Below, piece by piece: positions 27,987 through 36,643 of a stretch of 64,000 nt of DNA; positions within the stretch are counted from its first letter, which is position 1; each line of letters begins with the position of its first letter. The notes beneath the pieces are model-generated. The model did not search any database, was not told where the DNA came from, and saw nothing but the letters and a program-made list of their open reading frames with translations. The stretch covers positions 1-64,000 of the forward strand of contig NZ_JTAN02000010.1 of assembly GCF_000949135.2 (NCBI RefSeq). The letters are read 5' to 3'. The translations under genes and the position numbers were made by a program. The stretch comes from Burkholderia sp. USMB20. GTDB taxonomy: Bacteria > Pseudomonadota > Gammaproteobacteria > Burkholderiales > Burkholderiaceae.

Positions 27987-28048
27987 ACCGGCACCGGCAC
28001 CGGCACCGGCACCGGCACCGGCACCGGTGCCGGCACCGGTGCCGGCAC
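27987..28048. repeat. Hexanucleotide tandem repeat (ACCGGC)n
   Basis: About six perfect ACCGGC units are followed by units alternating ACCGGT-GCCGGC, about ten units in all, ending 20 bases before the ATG of the VOC gene. The inner part can fold because ACCGGC and GCCGGT are complementary. The ladder lies in the 5' untranslated region between a TATAAG sequence (27981) and GAGGAG (28055-28060). Confidence 0.9.
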
Positions 28049-28068
28049 GACATCGAGGAGACAGCGCC

Positions 28069-28566
28069 ATGAGCCAGCGTATCCAACGCATCACGCCGTT
28101 TCTGTGGTTCGACCACGACGCCGAGGCGGCCGCCCGCTTCTACGTGTCGGTGTTCGACGACGCGCGCATCCTGCACGTCGCCCGTTACGGCAAGTCCGGC
28201 GCGCAGGCGTCGGGCCAGGCGGAGGGCGCGGTGATGACGGTGTCGTTCGAACTGGACGGGCAGGCGTTTCTTGCGCTGAACGGCGGCCCGGCGTTCCCGC
28301 TCACACCGGCCGTGTCGTTCGTCGTCAACTGCCGCGACCAGCAGGAGATCGACCGCTACTGGGCGGCCCTGGCCGAAGGCGGCGACGAGCGCGCGCAGCA
28401 GTGCGGCTGGCTGCGCGACCGCTTCGGCGTGTCGTGGCAGGTGGTGCCGGTGCAGATGCCCGAACTGATGGCGGGCGACCCGGCACGCGCCGAACGCGTG
28501 ATGGCGCAGGTGATGAAGATGAAGAAGCTCGATCTCGGCGCGTTGCAGCAGGCGGCGGCCGGCTAG
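28069..28566 (+). CDS. VOC-family (PhnB/3-dmu-9_3-mt-like) protein
   Basis: The 165-residue protein has the bacterial PhnB-type layout: ITPFLWFDHDAEAAARFYVS at the start, FELDGQAFLALNGGP in the middle and GWLRDRFGVSWQVVPVQMPE near the end. These small glyoxalase-fold proteins are of mostly unknown activity, despite the misleading methyltransferase name of the Pfam entry. GAGGAG lies 8 bases before the ATG. Monocistronic by position. Confidence 0.88.
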   Translation: MSQRIQRITPFLWFDHDAEAAARFYVSVFDDARILHVARYGKSGAQASGQAEGAVMTVSFELDGQAFLALNGGPAFPLTPAVSFVVNCRDQQEIDRYWAALAEGGDERAQQCGWLRDRFGVSWQVVPVQMPELMAGDPARAERVMAQVMKMKKLDLGALQQAAAG

Positions 28567-28928
28567 CGAACGCCGGCCGGGGGACGCGCCGTTTTCGACG
28601 TGCGCGCGCGACGTCCGGCGATATTCCCGGCCGGTCGGTCAATCAGCGCAGAACGAACGTTTCGATTATCGATCGAGATGCGTTTCACGCTGGTGTAATC
28701 AAGTTGTGGATTATCTTGCTGCTATTTACGTCAGGTCGTCGCGATTATAAAAATGACGTGACATGCGCGTTGGCGATACGGCACGCCGCCGCTGCGGCCG
28801 CTCCAGTAATGCGAAAGACGGCGTGAGAGACGGTCAGCATGCGAAAGGGGATGCGATGCGAAGAAATTCAAACTTATAATGCCCGCGTTGTTTCCGAGGT
28901 CGTCGATATAAAACATGAGGGCAATAAG
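28567..28928. other. AT-rich gap before the DUF805 gene
   Basis: The 362 bases contain several AT-rich patches, including a TATAAT (28875-28880) about 50 bases before the DUF805 start that is a plausible -10 without a clear -35. I see no gene. Confidence 0.4.
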
Positions 28929-29308
28929 ATGAGTTTCAGTGAAGCCGTTCGTGCCGCACTCAATCAATACGCGAAATTCGAGGGCCGCGCGCGCCGCGCG
29001 GAATACTGGTATTTCGCGTTGCTCACGAGCGTCGTGTCGATCCTCTGCCAGGCGATCACCATGGTGGGGCCGGACACGAGCGCGATCTCGCTGCTGCTGA
29101 TGATCGTCGCGGCCGTCGTGTCGCTCGCGCTGGTGCTGCCGAGCCTCGCGGTCACCGTCCGCCGCCTGCACGATACGGGCCGCTCGGGCTGGTTCCTGCT
29201 GATCGCGCTCATTCCGCTCGTCGCGGGATTCTGCTGCTCGTGTGGATGTGCTCGCGCGGCACCAACGGCCCGAACCGTTTCGGCTCGGATCCGATTCCGG
29301 CGATCTGA
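28929..29308 (+). pseudogene. DUF805 membrane protein, single-base frameshift near the C-terminus
   Basis: The first ~100 residues are a normal DUF805 protein: NQYAKFEGRARRAEYWYFAL, two further hydrophobic segments and VRRLHDTGRSGWFLLIALIP. At about 29230 one base is missing. The next frame gives the expected end ILLLVWMCSRGTNGPNRFGS followed by a stop at 29306. Read as it stands, the frame runs on into non-coding DNA. The true product would be about 126 residues with three or four membrane helices and unknown function. The lesion resembles those in cheA and the receptor gene. Confidence 0.8.
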
Positions 29309-29466
29309 GCGCCGCCCCCCCGACGCGCGACGCGCGACGCCGTCGTGTCGGGGCGGGCCGACGATCGCTTCACGGCTGCCTTGCTTCGCTGCTTGGCTGC
29401 TTGGCAGATCCCACGCTTCACCGTTTCCCCATTTCCCGCTTCGCCGCTTCGCCGCGTCACACCTTC

Positions 29467-29568
29467 ATCCACATCACCACATCACCACATCGCCACGTCA
29501 CCACGTCACCACGCCACCGCGCCACCGCGCCACCGCGCCACCGCGCCACCGCGCCGCCGCGCCGCCGT
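29467..29568. repeat. Degenerate 8-bp tandem repeat upstream of flhB
   Basis: About twelve to thirteen 8-base units drift gradually from CACATCAC through CACGTCAC and CACGCCAC to CGCGCCAC and CGCGCCGC. It lies in the 462-base gap between the DUF805 gene and flhB (29309-29770). The rest of the gap is low-complexity GC-rich DNA with shorter repeats (CGCGACG, CTTCGCTGCTTGG, TTCGCCGC) and no gene I can support. Confidence 0.85.
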
Positions 29569-29770
29569 GCCCGCGAACGCGGTTTCCATCGTCTCCCCGC
29601 GCGCCGCACCCGCCCGCCGGCTGCCCGCCGGCTGTCCGCCGCCCCCGCTCGCCCGATTCCTCGAAATACCCCCCTTTCCCGGCTTTGCTCGACCGATCGG
29701 CGTTTGACGAGCGCATGAATAATCGGTGTCACTGGAGAACGGCATTTCGCCGTACCCGACTGGAGGCCCC

Positions 29771-30970
29771 GTGGCAGACGAGAGCGATCTCGACAGAACC
29801 GAAGCCGCCACTCCGAGGCGCCGCGAGAAGGCGCGCGAGGAGGGGCAGGTCGCGCGTTCGCGCGAGCTGGCTTCGTTCGCGCTGCTCGCGGCCGGGTTCT
29901 ACGGCGCGTGGCTGCTCGCGGGTCCGTCGGGCGCCCACCTCCAGACGATGCTGCGCGGTGCGTTCGCGTTCGACCGCGCCACCGCGTTCGACCCGCACCG
30001 GATGCTGTCGGCGGCCGGCAGCGCGAGCCTCGAGGGTCTCGCCGCGCTGCTGCCGATCCTGGCGCTCACCGGCCTCGCCGCGCTGCTCGCGCCGATGGCG
30101 CTCGGCGGCTGGCTGATCTCGCAGAAGACCTTCGAGCTGAAGTTCGACCGCCTGAACCCGATCTCGGGCCTGGGCCGGATGTTCTCGATCCAGGGGCCGA
30201 TCCAGCTCGGGATGTCGCTCGCGAAGACGCTCGTCGTCGGCGGGATCGGCGGGATCGCGATCTGGCGCAGCAAGGACGAGCTGCTCGGCCTCGCGACCCA
30301 GCCGCTCGGCTCGGCGCTCGCCGATGCGCTGCATCTGGTCGCCGTGTGCTGCGGCACGACGGTCGCCGGGATGCTGGTGGTCGCCGCGCTCGATGTGCCT
30401 TACCAACTCTGGCAGTACAACAAGAAGTTGCGCATGACGAAGGAAGAAGTGAAGCGCGAGCATCGCGAGAACGAAGGCGATCCGCACGTGAAGGGCCGCA
30501 TCCGCCAGCAGCAGCGCGCGATCGCGCGGCGCCGGATGATGGCCGCCGTGCCGAAGGCCGACGTGGTCGTCACGAACCCGACGCACTTCGCCGTCGCGCT
30601 GCAGTACACGGACGGCGAGATGCGTGCGCCGAAGGTCGTCGCGAAGGGCGTGAACCTCGTCGCCGCGCGCATCCGCGAACTCGCGGCCGAGCACAACGTG
30701 CCGCTGCTCGAGGCGCCGCCGCTCGCGCGTGCGCTGTATCACAACGTCGAACTCGAACGCGAGATTCCCGGCTCGCTGTACTCGGCCGTCGCCGAAGTGC
30801 TCGCGTGGGTCTACCAGCTCAAGCGTTTCCGCTCGGAAGGCGGCGCCTTCCCGGCCGCGCCGGTCGATCTCGACGTGCCGGCCGACCTCGACAAGGGGTC
30901 GTCGGTCGCCGCCGACGACGAGCGTGAAGAAGCCGAAGACACGCTCGGCAAGCAAGGGAACGCAGCATGA
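29771..30970 (+). CDS. flhB: Flagellar type III export protein FlhB
   Basis: The 399-residue protein has four membrane helices (about residues 30-210) and the cytoplasmic autocleavage site NPTH (VVVTNPTHFAVALQY, about residue 270), where self-cleavage between Asn and Pro switches export from rod/hook to filament substrates. The N-terminus (ATPRRREKAREEGQVARSRE) is typical. GTG 29771 is chosen because GGAGG is 6 bases upstream. It overlaps flhA by ATGA and heads the flhB-flhA-flhF-flhG-fliA operon. Confidence 0.97.
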   Translation: MADESDLDRTEAATPRRREKAREEGQVARSRELASFALLAAGFYGAWLLAGPSGAHLQTMLRGAFAFDRATAFDPHRMLSAAGSASLEGLAALLPILALTGLAALLAPMALGGWLISQKTFELKFDRLNPISGLGRMFSIQGPIQLGMSLAKTLVVGGIGGIAIWRSKDELLGLATQPLGSALADALHLVAVCCGTTVAGMLVVAALDVPYQLWQYNKKLRMTKEEVKREHRENEGDPHVKGRIRQQQRAIARRRMMAAVPKADVVVTNPTHFAVALQYTDGEMRAPKVVAKGVNLVAARIRELAAEHNVPLLEAPPLARALYHNVELEREIPGSLYSAVAEVLAWVYQLKRFRSEGGAFPAAPVDLDVPADLDKGSSVAADDEREEAEDTLGKQGNAA

Positions 30971-33069
30971 GCACCCCGACCACCGGCCTGTTCGCCAAAC
31001 GCCCGAACCCGTTCGCGGGCACCAACCTGCGCGCGCTCGCGGGCCCGATCCTCATCTGCATGATCCTGGGGATGATGATCCTGCCGCTGCCGCCGCTGCT
31101 GCTGGATCTGCTGTTCACGTTCAACATCGCGCTGTCGGTGATGGTGCTGCTCGTCAGCATGTACACGATGAAGCCGCTCGACTTCGCGGCGTTCCCGAGC
31201 GTGCTGCTGTTCTCGACGCTGTTGCGGCTGTCGCTGAACGTCGCGTCGACGCGCGTCGTGCTGCTCGAAGGCCACACCGGCCCCGACGCGGCCGGCCAGG
31301 TGATCGAGGCGTTCGGCCACTTCCTCGTCGGCGGCAACTTCGCGGTCGGCATCGTCGTGTTCGTGATCCTGATGATCATCAACTTCATGGTGATCACGAA
31401 GGGCGCGGGGCGGATCGCCGAAGTGTCCGCGCGCTTCACGCTCGACGCGATGCCCGGCAAGCAGATGGCGATCGACGCCGACCTGAACGCCGGCCTCATC
31501 AACGAAGAGCAGGCCCGCAAGCGCCGCCTCGCCGTGTCGCAGGAAGCCGAGTTCTACGGGTCGATGGACGGCGCGTCGAAGTTCGTGCGCGGCGACGCGA
31601 TCGCCGGCCTGATCATCATGGCGATCAACGTGATCGGCGGGCTGATCGTCGGGATGGTGCAGCACGACATGAGCTTCGCCGCGGCCGGCACCAACTACAC
31701 GCTGCTGACGATCGGCGACGGCCTCGTCGCGCAGATCCCGTCGCTCGTGATCTCGACCGCGGCCGGCGTGATCGTGTCGCGCGTCGCGACCGACGAGGAC
31801 ATCGGCACGCAGATCACCGGCCAGCTGTTCACCAACCCGCGCGTGCTCAACATCACCGGCGCGATCATCGTGCTGATGGGGCTGATCCCGGGCATGCCGC
31901 ACGTCGCGTTCCTCGCGCTCGGCGGCGGCGCGATCTGGCTGGCCCGCACGCAGACGCGTCGCGCGGCGGCCCGAGTGGCGGCCGGCGACGTGACCGAGAT
32001 CGCACCGCCCGCCGCGCTGCCGGGCGACAGCCACGAGGCGACCTGGGACGACGTGCAGCTGATCGATCCGCTCGGCCTCGAAGTCGGCTACCGACTGATT
32101 CCGCTCGTCGACAAGAACAGCGACGGCGAGCTGCTCAAGCGCATCAAGAGCATCCGCAAGAAATTCGCGCAGGAAATCGGCTTCCTGCCGCCGGTGATCC
32201 ACATCCGCGACAACCTCGAGCTGCGGCCGAACGCATACCGGATCGCGCTGAAGGGCGTCGAGATCGGCACGGGCGAAGTGTTCCCGGGCCAGTGGCTCGC
32301 GATCAACCCGGGCCAGGTGACGGCCGCGCTGCCGGGCGCCACGACGCAGGATCCGGCGTTCGGGTTGCCGGCCGTGTGGATCGACGTCGCGATGCGCGAG
32401 CAGGCGCAGGTGTACGGCTACACGGTCGTCGATGCGAGCACGGTCGTCGCGACCCACCTGAACCATCTGGTCGTGCAGCACGCGGCCGAGCTGCTCGGCC
32501 GCCAGGAAGTGCAGTCGCTCGTCGAGCGCACCGGCAAGGATGCGCCGTCGCTCGTCGAGGACCTCGTGCCGAAGACGATCTCGCTGACGACGCTGCAGAA
32601 AGTGCTGCAGAACCTGCTCGAGGAAGGCGTGCCGATCCGCGACATGCGCACGATCCTCGAGGCCGTGTCCGAACACGCGGGCCGCGGCGACGCGTACGAG
32701 ATCACCGCCGCGGTGCGGCTGTCGCTCGGCCGGGCGATCACGCAGCAGTGGTATCCGGGCGCGGGCGAGATGCAGGTGATGGGCCTCGATTCGAATCTCG
32801 AGCGCGTGCTGTCGCAGGCGCTCGCCACCGGCGCGAACCCGGGCCTCGAACCCGGCCTCGCGCACAACCTTCTGACCGGCACGCAGCAAGCGATGCTGCG
32901 TCAACAGAATCTCGGGCTGCCGCCCGTGCTGCTGGTGCAGCACGCGCTGCGCGCGATGCTCGCGCGTTTCCTGCGCCGCAGCCTGCCGCAACTGAAAGTG
33001 CTGTCGTATGCCGAAGTGCCGGACACGCGCACGATCAAAGTCGTTAACGTCATCGGGGGTTCCGCTTGA
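30967..33069 (+). CDS. flhA: Flagellar export gate protein FlhA
   Basis: This 700-residue protein has seven to eight membrane helices in the first half and a large cytoplasmic domain (from about residue 340) that forms the nonameric ring docking chaperone-substrate pairs. Conserved FHIPEP-family stretches are clear: FAAFPSVLLFSTLLRLSLNV, FMVITKGAGRIAEVSARFTL and MPGKQMAIDADLNAGLI. It couples proton flow to export. Overlaps by four bases with flhB and flhF show tight coupling. Confidence 0.98.
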   Translation: MSTPTTGLFAKRPNPFAGTNLRALAGPILICMILGMMILPLPPLLLDLLFTFNIALSVMVLLVSMYTMKPLDFAAFPSVLLFSTLLRLSLNVASTRVVLLEGHTGPDAAGQVIEAFGHFLVGGNFAVGIVVFVILMIINFMVITKGAGRIAEVSARFTLDAMPGKQMAIDADLNAGLINEEQARKRRLAVSQEAEFYGSMDGASKFVRGDAIAGLIIMAINVIGGLIVGMVQHDMSFAAAGTNYTLLTIGDGLVAQIPSLVISTAAGVIVSRVATDEDIGTQITGQLFTNPRVLNITGAIIVLMGLIPGMPHVAFLALGGGAIWLARTQTRRAAARVAAGDVTEIAPPAALPGDSHEATWDDVQLIDPLGLEVGYRLIPLVDKNSDGELLKRIKSIRKKFAQEIGFLPPVIHIRDNLELRPNAYRIALKGVEIGTGEVFPGQWLAINPGQVTAALPGATTQDPAFGLPAVWIDVAMREQAQVYGYTVVDASTVVATHLNHLVVQHAAELLGRQEVQSLVERTGKDAPSLVEDLVPKTISLTTLQKVLQNLLEEGVPIRDMRTILEAVSEHAGRGDAYEITAAVRLSLGRAITQQWYPGAGEMQVMGLDSNLERVLSQALATGANPGLEPGLAHNLLTGTQQAMLRQQNLGLPPVLLVQHALRAMLARFLRRSLPQLKVLSYAEVPDTRTIKVVNVIGGSA

Positions 33070-34847
33070 ACATTCGCAAATTCACCGGCGCGACCAGCCG
33101 CGACGCGCTCCGCCTCGTGCGCGAGGCACTGGGTGCCGACGCCGTCGTGCTGTCGAACCGCACGCTCGATGACGGCAGTGTCGAAATCGTCGCGCTCGCC
33201 GATTCGGATCTCGCCGCGGTCGCGCCGCCGGCCGCGGCCCGGGCGCGCAGCCTTCCGCCGCGCACGCCGGAATCCGTGCCGGCCGCAGCCGTGCCGGGCA
33301 TCGTGTCGCGCCCGGGTGCCGGGCTCGCGCGCCCGGCCGTCAATCCGTATGCGGCAGGCGAGGGCGGGCTCCCGGACGTGTTTTCCTCGGTGTTCGGCGC
33401 GCGCGCCGAAGCGACGGAGCCGGCCGCGGAACCGACCGCCTTCGACGCGGATGCCGACGCGCACGCAACGGCCGCGGCATCGGCTGCGCCCGTTGCGCCG
33501 ATCACCGCTGCCGGCACGCCGTCGGCAGCGTCCGAACCCGCGCCGTGGCTCGTCGAGCACGCGAAACGCCTGACCCAGCAGCGCGAAGCGCTGATCGCCC
33601 GCGCGCAGGCCGCGCCGGCCGCCCCGCAAGCGCCGGCCCGCACGCAGCAGGACGCCGCACCCGCGACGCCGGCCGCCTGGGCGCGCGACATCGTGCGCGA
33701 CGCCGAGCGCCGGATGCCGCCGGCCGCCGCTGCGACGGCCCGCCAGGGCGAAACGGGCGCCGCGAAGCCGGCCGAACGCACGCGCCTGTCCGCCGAGGCT
33801 GCCGCCGCGGTGGCAGACGCGGTGAAGGCGCGCGTCGAGAGCATCGTCAACGACACGGTGATGCACGAGCTCGGCGCGATGCGCGGGATGATGGAAGCGC
33901 AGTTCGACAGCCTGATGTGGCACGACCGCCAGCGCCGCAGCCCGGTGCACGGTGCGCTGACCCGGCACCTGTTCTCGGCCGGCTTCTCCGCGCAGCTGGT
34001 GCGCATGCTGGTCGACAACCTGCCGTCCGGCGACGGCGCGCAGACCTTCGAGCAGGCCGCCGACTGGGCGCAGTCGGTACTCGCGGCGAACCTGCCGGTG
34101 CTCGACAGCGAAGACGCGCTGATGGAGCGCGGCGGCGTGTTCGCGCTGATGGGGCCGACCGGCGTCGGCAAGACGACGACCACCGCGAAGCTCGCCGCGC
34201 GCTGCGTGATGCGCTTCGGCGCGAGCAAGGTCGCGCTGCTGACCACCGACAGCTACCGGATCGGCGGCCACGAGCAGCTGCGCATCTTCGGCAAGATCCT
34301 CGGCGTCCCCGTGCATGCGGTGAAGGATGCGGGCGATCTCGAGCTCGCGCTGTCCGAGCTGCGCAACAAGCACATCGTGCTGATCGACACGATCGGCATG
34401 AGCCAGCGCGACCGCGCGCTGTCCGACCAGATCGCGATGCTGCACGGTGCGAACGCGCCGGTGCAGCGCCTGCTGCTGCTCAACGCGACGAGCCACGGCG
34501 ACACGCTCAACGAGGTCGTCCAGGCCTACCGCAGCGCGGCCGACCATCCGCACGCGGCACATCCCGATCTCGCCGGCTGCATCCTGACCAAGCTCGACGA
34601 GGCGACCCACCTCGGCGGCGTGCTCGACACGGTGATCCGCTACAAGCTGCCGGTCCACTACGTGTCGACCGGCCAGAAGGTGCCGGAGAACCTGTACGTC
34701 GCGTCGACCAAATTCCTGCTGAAGAGCGCGTTCTGTGTGCCGCGCGACGGCTCGCCCTTCGTGCCGCAAGACGAAGACATGCCGACGCTGCTGTCCGCAC
34801 TGACCGCACGTTCCACCGCCGAGCTGCACGAGGTGCGATTTGGATAA
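33066..34847 (+). CDS. flhF: Flagellar positioning GTPase FlhF
   Basis: The 593-residue SRP-type GTPase has a basic N-terminus (MNIRKFTGATSRDALRLVRE), a long Ala/Pro-rich linker (about 60-250), and N and G domains. The G1 loop MGPTGVGKTTTTAKL is near residue 360 and the DTIGMSQRD and TKLDEATHLGG motifs follow. FlhF marks the flagellar assembly site at the pole. It starts at TTG 33066 within the flhA stop region (TTGA overlap) and overlaps flhG by 8 bases. Confidence 0.96.
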   Translation: MNIRKFTGATSRDALRLVREALGADAVVLSNRTLDDGSVEIVALADSDLAAVAPPAAARARSLPPRTPESVPAAAVPGIVSRPGAGLARPAVNPYAAGEGGLPDVFSSVFGARAEATEPAAEPTAFDADADAHATAAASAAPVAPITAAGTPSAASEPAPWLVEHAKRLTQQREALIARAQAAPAAPQAPARTQQDAAPATPAAWARDIVRDAERRMPPAAAATARQGETGAAKPAERTRLSAEAAAAVADAVKARVESIVNDTVMHELGAMRGMMEAQFDSLMWHDRQRRSPVHGALTRHLFSAGFSAQLVRMLVDNLPSGDGAQTFEQAADWAQSVLAANLPVLDSEDALMERGGVFALMGPTGVGKTTTTAKLAARCVMRFGASKVALLTTDSYRIGGHEQLRIFGKILGVPVHAVKDAGDLELALSELRNKHIVLIDTIGMSQRDRALSDQIAMLHGANAPVQRLLLLNATSHGDTLNEVVQAYRSAADHPHAAHPDLAGCILTKLDEATHLGGVLDTVIRYKLPVHYVSTGQKVPENLYVASTKFLLKSAFCVPRDGSPFVPQDEDMPTLLSALTARSTAELHEVRFG

Positions 34848-35658
34848 ACGGATCATCGATCAGGCCGAAGGGCTGCGGCGCCTGCTGGCCGGGCGCGCGT
34901 CGCGCATCGTCGCGGTGACGGGCGGGCCGGCGGGCGTCGGCTGCACGTCCACCGTCGTGAACCTCGCGGCGGCGCTGACCGCGCTCGGCAAGGACGTGCT
35001 CGTCGTCGACGAGCGCGCCGACGTGCAGTCGGCCACGGCGACGCTCGCGGGCGCGTGGCTGCGCGACGGCGAACGCACGCGCGTCGCCGCCGGCTTCGGC
35101 CTGTGCGCGGCCGCGCGGCTCGCACGCGACGGCTACGACGATACGGAACTGAGCGACTTCGTCGACGGCCAGGCCGACATCGTGCTGGTCGACGCGCAGC
35201 TCGGCGCCGACGGCGGGTTCTCCGCGCTCGCGCGCGAGGCGCACGACGTGCTGATCGTCACGCGGGTTGCCGCGCAGGCGATCACCGAGGCGTACGCGTG
35301 CATGAAGCGCCTGCATTTCGCGCACGCGGTCGCGCAGTTCCGCGTGCTGACCAATCACGTCGGCAGCCACGCGGACGCCAGGACCGCATTCGACAACCTC
35401 GCGGGCGTCGCGAGCCGCTACCTGACGGTGTCGATCGCCGACGCCGGCTGCGTGAACGCCGATCCGCTCGTCGAGCATGCGCGCGACCTGATGCATACCG
35501 CGGTCGACGCGTTTCCGTCGTCGGCCGCCGCGCGCGATTACCGGCAGATTGCCGCCGACCTGCTGTACTGGCCGATGCGCCCGGGCACGGGCGCGGGGCG
35601 CGCCGTGCATGCGGGCGGCAAGCCGTCTTACGAGGCGGGTGCGGCGCACGCCGCGTGA
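34840..35658 (+). CDS. flhG: FlhG/FleN-type MinD-like flagellar number regulator with a degenerate P-loop
   Basis: The 272-residue protein is MinD/ParA-like. Residues 7-13 (DQAEGLR) form the helix that in FlhG stimulates the FlhF GTPase. The P-loop region is GGPAGVGCTS (28-37): aligned to SGKGGVGKT, both the MinD signature Lys (now Pro30) and the Walker A Lys (now Cys35) are missing. The Walker B-like strand is DIVLVDAQLG. The amphipathic C-terminal membrane-targeting helix is not obvious; the tail is Gly/Ala-rich. It may therefore bind nucleotide poorly or not at all while keeping the FlhF-activating helix. It starts at TTG 34840 overlapping flhF, and fliA follows 22 bases later. Confidence 0.9.
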   Translation: MDKRIIDQAEGLRRLLAGRASRIVAVTGGPAGVGCTSTVVNLAAALTALGKDVLVVDERADVQSATATLAGAWLRDGERTRVAAGFGLCAAARLARDGYDDTELSDFVDGQADIVLVDAQLGADGGFSALAREAHDVLIVTRVAAQAITEAYACMKRLHFAHAVAQFRVLTNHVGSHADARTAFDNLAGVASRYLTVSIADAGCVNADPLVEHARDLMHTAVDAFPSSAAARDYRQIAADLLYWPMRPGTGAGRAVHAGGKPSYEAGAAHAA

Positions 35659-35680
35659 GCGCCACCGCAAGGAGAGAGCC

Positions 35681-36415
35681 ATGATGTACAACGCTCAGGG
35701 AAAGATGACCCAGGCCGACGTGCTCGCGCAATACGCGCCGCTCGTGCGGCGCCTGGGGCTGCAGCTCGTCGCGAAGATGCCGGCGAGCGTCGACCTCGAC
35801 GACCTGATCCAGGCCGGCATGATCGGCCTGATGGACGCGGCCGGCCGCTACAAGGAAGACCAGGGCGCGCAGTTCGAGACCTACGCGACCCAGCGCATCC
35901 GCGGCGCGATGCTCGACGAGCTGCGCAGCAACGACTGGCTGCCGCGCAGCCTGCGCAAGACGTCGCGCGAGGTCGAGCACGCGGTGCACCAGGTCGAGCA
36001 GCAGCTCGGCCGCTCGGCGAGCGAGACCGAGATCGCGCAGCACCTGAAGATGCCGCTCGACGAATACCAGGGGATGCTGCAGGACCTGCACGGCAGCCAG
36101 CTCATCTATTACGAGGATTTCGACCGCGCGGCCGACGACGAGCCGTTCCTCGACCGCTATCGCGTCGATCATGCCGATCCGCTGTCGGCGCTGCTCGACG
36201 ACCACCTGCGCGAGGCGCTCGTCGACGCGATCGACCGGCTGCCCGAGCGCGAGAAGCTGCTGATGTCGCTGTACTACGAGCGCGGGCTGAACCTGCGCGA
36301 GATCGGCGCGGTGCTCGAAGTCAGCGAGTCGCGCGTGTGCCAGCTGCACAGCCAAGCCGTCGCGCGCCTGCGCGCGCGGTTGCGCGAACAGGCTTGGGTC
36401 GGCGCGGAGAACTGA
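35681..36415 (+). CDS. fliA: Flagellar sigma factor FliA (sigma-28)
   Basis: The 244-residue protein has sigma-70-family regions 2 (DLDDLIQAGMIGLMDAAGRY, then FETYATQRIRGAMLDELRS), 3 and 4 (LPEREKLLMSLYYERGLNLR, EIGAVLEVSESRVCQLHSQA). It directs polymerase to class 3 flagellar promoters such as those seen upstream of fliC and motA. AAGGAGAG precedes the ATG at 35681. It ends the flhBAFG operon. Confidence 0.98.
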   Translation: MMYNAQGKMTQADVLAQYAPLVRRLGLQLVAKMPASVDLDDLIQAGMIGLMDAAGRYKEDQGAQFETYATQRIRGAMLDELRSNDWLPRSLRKTSREVEHAVHQVEQQLGRSASETEIAQHLKMPLDEYQGMLQDLHGSQLIYYEDFDRAADDEPFLDRYRVDHADPLSALLDDHLREALVDAIDRLPEREKLLMSLYYERGLNLREIGAVLEVSESRVCQLHSQAVARLRARLREQAWVGAEN

Positions 36416-36495
36416 CCCTTTCATTGCGCCCACGCGCGCCGATGCCGCGCGCGGCGCGCATTTCCCGCGCCGATTTGCTACAATCCCTCCCGTTT

Positions 36496-36611
36496 TCCGA
36501 GGAGCGTTGCGACGGACCATCCTGCGTCCGCCAGGCTCGGAAAGCTTCACCAAGCAGCCGTGCGGCGATATTCGCACCGGCCCCGCTTCCTGAACGGCGC
36601 TCACGTCACCA
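36496..36611 (+). promoter_or_regulatory. S-adenosylhomocysteine (SAH) riboswitch upstream of ahcY
   Basis: The segment has the SAH aptamer pattern: CCGAGGAGCGTTGCGACGG (from 36498), the closing CCAGGCTCGG (36531-36540), a variable arm, then AACGGCGCTCACG (36593-36605), where GCGCTC pairs back to GAGCG to form the pseudoknot. SAH riboswitches sit in front of ahcY in many beta- and gammaproteobacteria and turn expression on when SAH builds up. Downstream, TTTCTA (36613-36618) can pair with TAGAAA (36628-36633) next to the AAAGGAGGG ribosome-binding site, a possible expression platform. Confidence 0.92.
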
Positions 36612-36643
36612 ATTTCTAGAACTTTTTTAGAAAGGAGGGCGTG

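Noticed and set aside
27987..28048. Hexamer repeat as a coding Pro/Ala repeat
   Set aside because: The only frames through it are fused to the terminator region of the previous gene; the VOC protein starts after it at its own GAGGAG-ATG.
29467..29568. Repeat array as a CRISPR
   Set aside because: Units are 8 bp without spacers or cas genes; it is a simple tandem repeat.
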